From Tenacibaculum sp. 190130A14a (GTDB taxonomy: Bacteria > Bacteroidota > Bacteroidia > Flavobacteriales > Flavobacteriaceae), in the NCBI RefSeq assembly GCF_964048965.1, contig NZ_OZ040189.1, positions 3,414,501-3,478,500 of the forward strand: a DNA stretch of 64,000 bases. The letters run 5' to 3'. How positions within the stretch are numbered: the stretch's first letter is position 1; the number at the start of each line of letters is the position of its first letter. Below are positions 25,280 to 34,586 of the stretch, one piece after another. The position numbers and the translations under genes are program-made. The notes under the pieces were generated by a model that saw only the letters and a list, made by a program, of their open reading frames with translations, did not search any database and was not told the DNA's origin.

Positions 25280-27766
25280 TTACTTCTTTTTTGTTGCTTT
25301 CTTTTTTGTTGTTTTCTTTTTAGGCGTCTTTGCTTCAATGAGTTTCACTGCCTCTTCTTGGGTCATTTTTTCAATTTCCGTTGTTTTTGGCAATTCAACT
25401 TTTATTTTTCCTTTGATTACATTAAACCTACCCCAACGAGCCTTTTCTACTCGAATTCCAACCTCTTCAAAGTTATGAATTAGCTTCTCACGCTCTTTTC
25501 TTTTCTTATCTTCAATAAGTTCTTCAAGGTCTGCTTGTGATAAATTATCAAAGTCGTATTTCTTATTTACATTGATAAAAATACTGTTCCATTTGATGAA
25601 AGGCCCAAAACGCCCTACTCCTTTTTGAATAGGCATTCCTTCATATTCACCAATAGGAGCATCTGCTTTTCTCTTTGCTTCAATCAATTCTATAGCTCTA
25701 TCCATATCTACAGACATTGGATTCTCTCCTTTATCTAAAGACACGTATTTACCATCAAATTTTATATATGGACCAAATCGACCATTTGCAACGACTACTT
25801 CTTTTGCCTCATAATCACCTAATGTTTTAGGTAACTTAAATAAGTCCATTGCTTCTTCATAAGTAATAGAACTCATGGTTTGATCTCCTTGTAAACTAGC
25901 AAACTTTGGTTTTTCCTCATCTGTAGCTTCTCCTATTTGCACCATTGCACCAAAACGCCCTAAACGTACGTATACATTTTTTCCGCTTTCCGGATCAATT
26001 CCCAATAGTCTTTGTCCACTTGCTCTATCTGCATTTGCAGCTACATCCTCTACATTTACATGAAAATCTTTGTAAAATTCTTTAATCATTGCTGTCCAGT
26101 CTTCCTTTCCTTCAGCAATTTCATCAAATTCGTTTTCTACTTTGGCAGTAAATCCATAATCTAAAATAGAATCAAAATTAGCCACTAAGAAATCGTTTAC
26201 AATATTTCCTATATCTGTAGGAACTAGTTTTCCTTTATCTGAACCAACTCTTTCTGTTAGTTCTTTTTCTGAAAGTGAACCTTTTGACAATTTAAGTTGT
26301 GCATAACTTCTTTCTTGTCCTTCAACAGTTCCTTTCTCTATATATTGTCTTCTCTGAATAGTAGAAATCGTTGGAGCATATGTAGACGGACGTCCAATAC
26401 CCAATTCTTCTAATCGTTTTACCAAAGATGCTTCCGTAAATCTTGCTGGTGGTCTTGTATAACGTTCAGTCGCTGTAATAAATTCATTTTCTAAACCTTC
26501 TCCAACTTTCATTTTAGGTAACATTCCAGCTTGTTCCTCTTCTTCATGATCCGTTCCTTCTAAATACACTTTTAAGAAACCTTCAAATGTAATTACCTCA
26601 CCATTGGCATTAAACTGCTTGTCGTTTTTGTTATTGTCAATTTTAACAGCAGTTCTTTCTAACTGAGCATCGCTCATTTGAGATGCGATGGTACGTTTCC
26701 ATATTAAACTATACAAACGATCTTGATCATAGTCTACAGAAACCTCATGCCTTGTCATATTCGTAGGACGAATTGCCTCGTGTGCTTCTTGCGCCCCTTT
26801 TGATTTGGTTGAGAAATTACGTGGCTTACTATATTCTGCACCATAAGAATCTGTGATTTCTTCTTGAGCAGCATTTTTAGCATCATCAGATAAGTTTACA
26901 CTATCTGTTCTCATATAAGTAATTAACCCGGCCTCATATAAACGTTGCGCCATCATCATCGTTTTTGCTACTGGAAAACCTAATTTCCTAGAGGCTTCCT
27001 GTTGTAACGTTGATGTTGTAAATGGTGGTGCAGGTGATTTTTTTGCTGGTTTCTTTTGTAAATCCGCAACAGAGAAATTAGCATTGATACAAGAATTCAA
27101 AAACGTCTCCGCTTCTTCCTTCGTTTCAAAGTTTTTACCTAGCTTGGCTTTAAACTTCTTTCCTTCTACATTTATAAATTCGGCATCTACTCTATATGAA
27201 GCTACCGGAGTAAACCCTTCAATAGAACGTTCGCGTTCTACTATTAAGCGCACAGCTACCGATTGTACTCTACCTGCAGACAGTCCTCCTTTTACCTTCC
27301 TCCATAACACAGGAGAAAGCTCATACCCTACTAGTCTATCAAGTACTCTACGCGCTTGTTGTGCATTTACAAGATTATAATTAATATCTCTTGGGTTATC
27401 AACTGCTCTTAGAATTGCTTTTTTAGTAATCTCATGAAAAACAATACGTTTGGTTTTACTTTCATCTAATTTTAACTGCTCAGCTAAATGCCATGCAATT
27501 GCTTCTCCCTCACGATCCTCATCGGAAGCTAACCAAACTGTTTCTGCTTTCTTTGCTAAATCCTTTAATTTTTTAACTACTGCTTTTTTATCAGTAGATA
27601 CTATATATTTAGGTTTAAAGTCTCCTTCTACATTTACACCTAATTCTTTAGATGGTAAATCTGCAATATGCCCAAAACTTGATTCTACTTGAAAATCTTT
27701 TCCTAAAAACTTTTCAATGGTTTTTGCTTTTGCAGGTGACTCTACTATTACTAAATTTTTTGCCAT
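25280..27766 (-). CDS. topA: DNA topoisomerase I
   Basis: An 828-residue type IA topoisomerase that relaxes negative supercoils by transient single-strand cleavage. The N-terminal Toprim domain starts with IVESPAKAKTIEKFLG and has the acidic triad in SDEDREGEAI (Asp82, Glu83, Asp84). The catalytic tyrosine is in LITYMRTDSV (Tyr284). The C-terminus has repeated topoisomerase C-terminal units (YVRLGRFGAMVQIG, VVANGRFGPYIKFDG, GVGRFGPFIKW) without zinc Cys clusters, then an AT-hook-like basic tail (KKKTTKKKATKKK) that binds DNA. It is the first gene of the topA - ureohydrolase - gldKLMN stretch. Confidence 0.95.
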   Translation of the reverse strand: MAKNLVIVESPAKAKTIEKFLGKDFQVESSFGHIADLPSKELGVNVEGDFKPKYIVSTDKKAVVKKLKDLAKKAETVWLASDEDREGEAIAWHLAEQLKLDESKTKRIVFHEITKKAILRAVDNPRDINYNLVNAQQARRVLDRLVGYELSPVLWRKVKGGLSAGRVQSVAVRLIVERERSIEGFTPVASYRVDAEFINVEGKKFKAKLGKNFETKEEAETFLNSCINANFSVADLQKKPAKKSPAPPFTTSTLQQEASRKLGFPVAKTMMMAQRLYEAGLITYMRTDSVNLSDDAKNAAQEEITDSYGAEYSKPRNFSTKSKGAQEAHEAIRPTNMTRHEVSVDYDQDRLYSLIWKRTIASQMSDAQLERTAVKIDNNKNDKQFNANGEVITFEGFLKVYLEGTDHEEEEQAGMLPKMKVGEGLENEFITATERYTRPPARFTEASLVKRLEELGIGRPSTYAPTISTIQRRQYIEKGTVEGQERSYAQLKLSKGSLSEKELTERVGSDKGKLVPTDIGNIVNDFLVANFDSILDYGFTAKVENEFDEIAEGKEDWTAMIKEFYKDFHVNVEDVAANADRASGQRLLGIDPESGKNVYVRLGRFGAMVQIGEATDEEKPKFASLQGDQTMSSITYEEAMDLFKLPKTLGDYEAKEVVVANGRFGPYIKFDGKYVSLDKGENPMSVDMDRAIELIEAKRKADAPIGEYEGMPIQKGVGRFGPFIKWNSIFINVNKKYDFDNLSQADLEELIEDKKRKEREKLIHNFEEVGIRVEKARWGRFNVIKGKIKVELPKTTEIEKMTQEEAVKLIEAKTPKKKTTKKKATKKK

Positions 27767-27823
27767 ACTTCTAATTCTCTATTCGCTTTTTACACCATAT
27801 AGTATATAGTGGTTTTCAATTTG

Positions 27824-27852
27824 CAAAAGTAGAGAGTTTTTTTTTAATCAAA
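27824..27852 (-). promoter_or_regulatory. Promoter of topA
   Basis: On the minus strand, TACTTTTG (27831-27824) matches the -7 consensus TAnnTTTG, with TTTG (27852-27849) as the -33 element 17 bp upstream. The start codon at 27766 is about 58 bp away. Confidence 0.6.
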
Positions 27853-27905
27853 ATGATTCTTTAAAATTTTACATTTAATTAAAGTAAGAAGAAGCTATTT
27901 TTTCA

Positions 27906-27920
27906 ATGACAATTTGTCAT
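27906..27920. promoter_or_regulatory. Perfect 15-bp palindrome ATGACAATTTGTCAT in the topA-miaB gap
   Basis: ATGACAA and TTGTCAT are perfect 7-bp arms around one central T. The site contains a TTTG that could be the -33 element of the miaB promoter. Symmetric sites this short are usual for dimeric helix-turn-helix regulators. No regulator is known for it. Confidence 0.5.
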
Positions 27921-27939
27921 AAATTACAGTTTTTGGTTG

Positions 27940-27947
27940 TATCTTTG
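27940..27947 (+). promoter_or_regulatory. Promoter -7 element of the miaB operon
   Basis: TATCTTTG matches TAnnTTTG exactly, 30 bp before the miaB ATG. The nearest TTTG upstream is at 27913-27916, 23 bp away, slightly long, inside the palindrome at 27906-27920. Confidence 0.6.
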
Positions 27948-27977
27948 CACACTATTTTATCACGATTTTAAGGTTTT

Positions 27978-29432
27978 ATGGAACAAGTAGAGAAAGTAAT
28001 AGACGAGAAAAAACAAGGAAAACCTTTGTTAACTGAGCAAAAGGACGGTAACAGTAAAAAACTTTTTATTGAAAGTTATGGTTGCCAAATGAATATGAAC
28101 GACAGTGAAATTGTTGCCTCTATTCTTGCTGAAGAAGGATTTAATACCACCAGCAACATGGAAGAAGCCGATTTAGTGTTAGTAAACACTTGTTCTATTC
28201 GTGAAAAAGCGGAAACCACAGTTCGAAACCGACTAAAGAAATACAACGCTGTTAAAAAGGTAAACCCTAAAATGAAAGTTGGGGTTTTAGGCTGTATGGC
28301 AGAACGTTTAAAAGCTAAATTTTTAGAGGAGGAAAAAATTGTAGATCTAGTAGTAGGACCAGATGCCTATAGAGATTTACCTAATTTAGTAGAAGAAGTT
28401 GAAGCTGGAAGAGATGCAGTGAACGTAATTTTATCTAAAGAAGAAACCTATGCTGATGTTTCTCCTGTCCGTTTAAATTCTAATGGAGTTTCGGCATTTG
28501 TATCTATTACACGTGGATGCGACAATATGTGTACTTTCTGTGTAGTACCTTTTACTAGAGGACGTGAACGTAGTCGTGACCCAAAAAGTATTATTGAAGA
28601 AATTCGATCAATGCATGATAGAAACTTCAAGGAAATTACTTTATTAGGTCAAAATGTAGATTCCTATTTATGGTATGGAGGTGGATTGAAAAAAGATTTC
28701 AAAAAAGCTTCTGAAATGGCACAAGCAACTGCAGTGGATTTTGCACAATTATTAGACATGTGTGCTACTGAGTTTCCAAAAATGCGTTTTAGATTCTCTA
28801 CATCGAATCCTCAAGATATGACCCTAGATGTGATTCATGTAATGGCGAAACATAAAAACATTTGTAAATACATTCACTTACCTATTCAAAGTGGAAGTAA
28901 TGCAATGTTAAAAGCTATGAACAGATTACATACCCGTGAAGAATATTTAGAATTAGTAGAAAATATTTACAAAATCATCCCTGAGATGAATTTAAGTCAA
29001 GATATGATTGCTGGTTTCTGTGGAGAAACTGAACAAGATCACAAAGACACGCTTGACTTAATGGAAAAAGTAAAATATAGTTTCGGATTTATGTTTGCAT
29101 ACTCTGAAAGACCAGGGACACTGGCTGCTAAAAAAATGGAAGATGATATTCCTTTAGAAACCAAAAAACGTCGTTTACAAGAAATCATTAATTTACAACA
29201 AGAGCATAGTTTATTTAGAACTAAACAACATGTTGGAAAAATTCAAGAAGTTTTAATTGAAGGAACTTCTAAGAAGAATGAAAACGAATGGAAAGGACGT
29301 AATACACAAAACACCGTAGTAGTATTCCCTAAAGAAAATTATAAAATGGGAGAGTTTGTGAATGTAAAAATAGAAGATTGTACTTCTACTACATTAAAAG
29401 GAACTGCTGTGGGATATTCGGAAAATAATTAG
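27978..29432 (+). CDS. miaB: tRNA-2-methylthio-N6-dimethylallyladenosine synthase MiaB
   Basis: A 484-residue radical-SAM methylthiotransferase that adds a methylthio group to i6A37 of tRNAs reading UNN codons. The N-terminal UPF0004 domain binds one 4Fe-4S cluster through Cys36, Cys72 and Cys106 (SYGCQMNMND, NTCSIREKA, LGCMAERL). The radical SAM cluster is in RGCDNMCTFC (Cys181, Cys185, Cys188). A C-terminal TRAM domain (about 425-484) binds RNA. It heads a plus-strand run with the sigma-54 activator, lptE, a TPR-like gene and secG. Confidence 0.95.
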   Translation: MEQVEKVIDEKKQGKPLLTEQKDGNSKKLFIESYGCQMNMNDSEIVASILAEEGFNTTSNMEEADLVLVNTCSIREKAETTVRNRLKKYNAVKKVNPKMKVGVLGCMAERLKAKFLEEEKIVDLVVGPDAYRDLPNLVEEVEAGRDAVNVILSKEETYADVSPVRLNSNGVSAFVSITRGCDNMCTFCVVPFTRGRERSRDPKSIIEEIRSMHDRNFKEITLLGQNVDSYLWYGGGLKKDFKKASEMAQATAVDFAQLLDMCATEFPKMRFRFSTSNPQDMTLDVIHVMAKHKNICKYIHLPIQSGSNAMLKAMNRLHTREEYLELVENIYKIIPEMNLSQDMIAGFCGETEQDHKDTLDLMEKVKYSFGFMFAYSERPGTLAAKKMEDDIPLETKKRRLQEIINLQQEHSLFRTKQHVGKIQEVLIEGTSKKNENEWKGRNTQNTVVVFPKENYKMGEFVNVKIEDCTSTTLKGTAVGYSENN

Positions 29433-29511
29433 ATAAAAAAGAACGAACCAAGAGGTGTTAAAATACTTTTTGATTCTTCTTCGAACTATCTCTTGATTTT
29501 AAAAAATAAGT

Positions 29512-30747
29512 ATGGAAAGTTTACAAGTAATAAAACAACGTTTTGGAATTATTGGTAACGATGTGCAATTAAATCGTGCTATTGAAAAAGCAATTCGTGT
29601 TGCTCCTACCGATATTTCTGTTTTAGTTGTTGGTGAAAGTGGTGTAGGTAAAGAGAATGTACCTAAAATCATTCATCAATTATCGCATCGTAAACATGCT
29701 AAGTATATTGCTGTAAACTGTGGAGCTATACCAGAAGGAACTATTGATAGTGAATTGTTCGGTCATGAAAAAGGTGCCTTTACTGGAGCAACTGCTGCTA
29801 GAAAAGGATATTTTGAAGTTGCCGATGGAGGAACTATCTTCTTAGATGAAGTAGGAGAATTACCGCTAACAACTCAAGTTAGATTACTACGTGTTCTTGA
29901 AAATGGAGAGTTTATTAAAGTAGGTTCTTCTCAAGTACAAAAAACCAATGTTCGAATCGTAGCTGCTACCAATGTAAACATGCACGATGCCATTGCTAAA
30001 GGTAAATTTAGAGAAGATTTATATTATCGTTTAAGTACGATTGAAATACCATTACCACCACTTCGTGAACGTGGAGAGGATATTCATTTATTATTTAGAA
30101 AATTTGCATCTGACTTTGCTCAAAAGTATAGAATGCCAACGATACGACTAGATGAGGCTGCAACAAGAGTTTTATTAAATTATAATTTTCCTGGAAATAT
30201 TCGACAACTAAGAAATATTGCTGAACAAATTTCTGTTGTTGAAGAAAACAGGTTAATCACTCCAGAAAAAGTGATTCAATACCTCCCTAATATTCAAGGG
30301 AATTTACCTGCCGTTGTTAATTCTAAATCTGATAGACAATCAGATTTTTCTACCGAGCGAGATATCATGTACAAAGTATTATTTGATATGCGTAATGACA
30401 TCAATGATTTGAAGAAACTTACTTTAGAATTAATGAAAAGTGGTAATTCTGAACAGGTAAAAGAGGCTAATCATGGTTTAATTGAACGTATTTATCAAGA
30501 ACAACCTCAACAGCCAGAAACACATCAAGTAGAAGTTGTACAATTACCTCAATCTCCTGCTATAGACAATACTTTTGATTATGCTGAAACTATAGAAGAA
30601 GATGAAAATTTATCTTTACAAGAGAAAGAAATTGAAATGATTAAAAAGTCTCTTGAGAAAAACAATGGAAAACGAAAATTAGCAGCAAAAGAGTTAGGAA
30701 TTTCTGAAAGAACCTTATATCGAAAAATTAAGCAGTACGATTTGTAA
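29512..30747 (+). CDS. Sigma-54-dependent AAA+ transcriptional activator without receiver domain
   Basis: A 411-residue bacterial enhancer-binding protein. The AAA+ domain begins almost at the N-terminus: Walker A GESGVGKE (41-48), the sigma-54-contacting loop GAFTGA (88-93), Walker B GGTIFLDEVGEL and sensor/arginine-finger blocks (FREDLYYRL, PPLRERGEDI). A linker rich in Gln and Glu leads to a C-terminal Fis-type helix-turn-helix (about 370-411, KRKLAAKELGISERTLYRKI). There is no receiver or GAF domain, so it is probably controlled by amount or by a partner. It sits between miaB and lptE, as in other Flavobacteriia. Targets are unknown; see the sigma-54-like motif before groES. Confidence 0.92.
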   Translation: MESLQVIKQRFGIIGNDVQLNRAIEKAIRVAPTDISVLVVGESGVGKENVPKIIHQLSHRKHAKYIAVNCGAIPEGTIDSELFGHEKGAFTGATAARKGYFEVADGGTIFLDEVGELPLTTQVRLLRVLENGEFIKVGSSQVQKTNVRIVAATNVNMHDAIAKGKFREDLYYRLSTIEIPLPPLRERGEDIHLLFRKFASDFAQKYRMPTIRLDEAATRVLLNYNFPGNIRQLRNIAEQISVVEENRLITPEKVIQYLPNIQGNLPAVVNSKSDRQSDFSTERDIMYKVLFDMRNDINDLKKLTLELMKSGNSEQVKEANHGLIERIYQEQPQQPETHQVEVVQLPQSPAIDNTFDYAETIEEDENLSLQEKEIEMIKKSLEKNNGKRKLAAKELGISERTLYRKIKQYDL

Positions 30748-30783
30748 AGCAATTGCTTATTTTTATAACTCATCAAATTCAAT

Positions 30784-31290
30784 ATGAAAAAACTTATATA
30801 TACATCATTCCTTTTTGTTATAACATCTATATTAATAGGTTGTGGAGCTTATTCTTTTACAGGAGGTAATACGGGAGATGCAGAAACTATTCAAGTAGAT
30901 TTTTTCCCTAACCAAGCACCTTTAATAGAGCCTATATTAAGTCAGAAATTCACGCAAGATTTACAAGATTTATTTACGCGTCAAACGAACTTAACTCTAG
31001 TAAATACAGGAGGAGACTTATACTTTTATGGTGAAATTGTTGATTATCGAATTACACCAATGAGTGCTACAGGAAATCAAACTGCAGCTCAAAACCGTTT
31101 AACTATTACAGTTAATGTTAATTTTGAAAATAAAAAAGAAGAAAAAGACAATTTTGAGAAGCGTTTTTCTTTTTATTACGACTATGGTGCAGATCAGCAG
31201 TTAACTGGGAGTATTTTAGATACTGCTTTGGAGGCTATTTTAGAACGTATTACACAAGATATTTTTAACGCCTCAGTGGCAAAGTGGTAA
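30784..31290 (+). CDS. lptE: LptE-like LPS-assembly lipoprotein
   Basis: A 168-residue protein with a lipoprotein signal ending LIGC (Cys20) and the family opening G-C-G-x-Y-S-F-T-G. The remainder has alternating strands and helices (TIQVDFFPNQAPLIEPILSQKFTQDLQDLF) as in the LptE domain, which plugs the LptD barrel and helps deliver lipopolysaccharide to the outer leaflet. Bacteroidota LptE proteins are divergent from those of E. coli, so the name rests on the family pattern and the conserved place between the sigma-54 activator and secG. It is 4 bp from the next gene. Confidence 0.85.
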   Translation: MKKLIYTSFLFVITSILIGCGAYSFTGGNTGDAETIQVDFFPNQAPLIEPILSQKFTQDLQDLFTRQTNLTLVNTGGDLYFYGEIVDYRITPMSATGNQTAAQNRLTITVNVNFENKKEEKDNFEKRFSFYYDYGADQQLTGSILDTALEAILERITQDIFNASVAKW

Positions 31291-31294
31291 TCAA

Positions 31295-32032
31295 TTGGAA
31301 AAAGACAATTACATAAAACTTCTTGAAAACGCTCCACTAATTCAAACGAGCGACACATTGGAATTAAAAGGAATTATTGACAAACATCCTTATTTTCAAT
31401 CGGCAAGAGCTTTATATTTAAAAGCACTCAAAAACCAAGATAGTTTTAAGTACAATAACCAACTAAAAAAAACGGCTGCTTATACTACCAATAGAACGGT
31501 TCTTTTTGAATTTATAACTTCTAAAAATTTTGAAGTAGTAACTAAAAAAGAAGAAAAATTCAGTTTAAAAAGCATTTTAACTCCTAAGAAAAAGGCCGAA
31601 ACTTCTAAAATTGAAGAACAGCTTGAAATAGGAAAGCCATTGTCTTTTACAAACGATGAAACTTTTTCTTTCAATCAATGGTTACAACTTTCTTCTAAGA
31701 AACCTATCAATAGAGATAACGTTTCAGAAGAAGCCACAGAAAATGAAGATGAGAAATCAAATGAGCAAGATGATATTATCAACCGTTTTATAGCAAACAG
31801 TCCGAAAATTCCTCGTCCTAATAAATCTACTCCTTTAGTTGAGATAAAAGCTAAAGAAACACAGGATTCTACTCAGTTAATGACAGAAACTTTAGCCAAA
31901 GTTTATCTCGAACAAAAGAAGTATGACAGTGCAATTCAAGCATATAAAATATTAAGTTTGAAATATCCAGAAAAAAGTGGTTTCTTTGCAGACCAGATTA
32001 AAAAAATACAAACATTACAAAATAATAAATAG
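31295..32032 (+). CDS. Cytoplasmic protein with C-terminal TPR-like unit (TTG start)
   Basis: A 245-residue protein. No ATG lies near the start: the frame opens with TTG at 31295, four bases after the lptE stop, and the first 35 residues (MEKDNYIKLLENAPLIQ...) look genuine, so TTG is the likely start. A central acidic region (EEATENEDEKSNEQDD) is disordered, and the last 50 residues form one TPR unit (LAKVYLEQKKYDSAIQAYKILSLKYPEKS). This fits the family of flavobacterial proteins always found between lptE and secG. Function is unknown; the conserved place hints at envelope transport. Confidence 0.75.
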   Translation: MEKDNYIKLLENAPLIQTSDTLELKGIIDKHPYFQSARALYLKALKNQDSFKYNNQLKKTAAYTTNRTVLFEFITSKNFEVVTKKEEKFSLKSILTPKKKAETSKIEEQLEIGKPLSFTNDETFSFNQWLQLSSKKPINRDNVSEEATENEDEKSNEQDDIINRFIANSPKIPRPNKSTPLVEIKAKETQDSTQLMTETLAKVYLEQKKYDSAIQAYKILSLKYPEKSGFFADQIKKIQTLQNNK

Positions 32033-32374
32033 ATGACAACTTATACTTTACTTTTAGTACTTATCTTAATAGTTGCTATAGCTTTAATTTTAATCGTAAT
32101 GGTTCAAAACCCTAAAGGTGGAGGATTATCTTCTTCTTTTGGAGGAGGAACTCAAAACATAGGAGGAGTACAAAACACAAATACATTTTTAGATCGTACT
32201 ACTTGGACGTTGGCTATTACTATGTTTGCATTAATCTTATTAGCTAATTTTGCTATTCCTAGAGGAAATGCTTCAGATGCGCCTCAATTAGATAGTACTT
32301 TAGAAAATGTTGAAGCAACAACACCAGCTGAAACTCCAGCAACTACTGATACAACAAAAGACAGCGTTCAATAA
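32033..32374 (+). CDS. secG: Preprotein translocase subunit SecG
   Basis: A 113-residue protein with two transmembrane helices (about 4-23 and 54-72) separated by the conserved glycine-rich loop VQNPKGGGLSSSFGGG, the SecG signature. It stimulates SecYEG-driven protein export. The C-terminus is a Thr/Ala/Pro/Asp-rich tail, longer than in E. coli but usual in Bacteroidota. The ATG follows directly on the TAG of the preceding gene, so translation is coupled. A terminator follows. Confidence 0.92.
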   Translation: MTTYTLLLVLILIVAIALILIVMVQNPKGGGLSSSFGGGTQNIGGVQNTNTFLDRTTWTLAITMFALILLANFAIPRGNASDAPQLDSTLENVEATTPAETPATTDTTKDSVQ

Positions 32375-32396
32375 TTGAACCGAAAATATAATATTG

Positions 32397-32434
32397 AAAA
32401 TGCCAGCGTAAATGACACGTTGGCATTTTTTTTT
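32397..32434 (+). terminator. Terminator after secG
   Basis: TGCCAGCGT (32401-32409) pairs with ACGTTGGCA (32417-32425), one G-T mismatch, 7-nt loop, then nine or more Ts. It closes the miaB-secG transcript before groES. Confidence 0.8.
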
Positions 32435-32477
32435 AATCAAAACATTCTTTGTTCGTAAATTTGACAGCATCCAAGTA

Positions 32478-32494
32478 TTGGCACAATTTCTGAC
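32478..32494 (+). promoter_or_regulatory. Sigma-54-like -24/-12 candidate upstream of groES
   Basis: TTGGCAC at 32478-32484 matches the -24 element (TGGCAC). The -12 element would be CTGAC, with the GG-to-GC spacing of 10 bp kept but GC replaced by GA, so this is a partial match only. A second, vegetative-type element TAAATTTG lies at 32456-32463 without a good -33. A sigma-54 activator is encoded 2 kb upstream. Confidence 0.3.
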
Positions 32495-32541
32495 AAAATC
32501 AAACTGTAAAATTTAAAAATAAACTATACAAAACATATAAA

Positions 32542-32817
32542 ATGGGATTAAACATTAAACCTTTAGCAGATAGAGTTCTTGTAGAACCTGCTGCAGCAGA
32601 AACTACTACAGCTTCAGGAATTATTATTCCAGACAACGCGAAAGAAAAACCACAAAAAGGAACTGTGGTAGCTGTTGGAAATGGTAAAAAAGATGAACCA
32701 TTAACTGTAAAAGTTGGTGACACTGTTTTATACGGAAAATACTCTGGAACTGAATTAAAGTTAGAAGGAAAAGATTATTTAATGATGCGTGAGTCAGATA
32801 TCATGGCAATCGTTTAA
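32542..32817 (+). CDS. groES: Co-chaperonin GroES
   Basis: A 91-residue protein, normal length for GroES. It has the conserved opening [13 protein letters not shown], the mobile loop ([21 protein letters not shown]) that binds GroEL, and the closing [13 protein letters not shown]. Seven subunits cap the GroEL chamber during ATP-driven folding. It forms a two-gene operon with groEL, 35 bp apart. No CIRCE inverted repeat (TTAGCACTC-N9-GAGTGCTAA) is present, as expected for Bacteroidota. Confidence 0.97.
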   Translation: MGLNIKPLADRVLVEPAAAETTTASGIIIPDNAKEKPQKGTVVAVGNGKKDEPLTVKVGDTVLYGKYSGTELKLEGKDYLMMRESDIMAIV

Positions 32818-32846
32818 TTCATTATTCATAAAAAATAAAAACATAG

Positions 32847-34490
<1,644 letters not shown>

Positions 34491-34515
34491 TACTTATTTG
34501 GTATAACCATATATG

Positions 34516-34548
34516 AAATCCTTGAGAAAATTCTCGAGGATTTTTTTT
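34516..34548 (+). terminator. Terminator after groEL
   Basis: AAATCCTTGAGAA (34516-34528) pairs with TTCTCGAGGATTT with one G-T pair and a very short loop, followed by a run of Ts. Confidence 0.8.
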
Positions 34549-34586
34549 GGCTTAATTCTTGATAAATTTTGAAGCTAAAAAACACT

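Noticed and set aside
31480..31674. Antisense frames inside groEL, topA and other long genes
   Set aside because: They follow the codon pattern of the real gene on the opposite strand and have no independent support.
32375..32541. CIRCE element before groES
   Set aside because: The TTAGCACTC-N9-GAGTGCTAA inverted repeat is not present.
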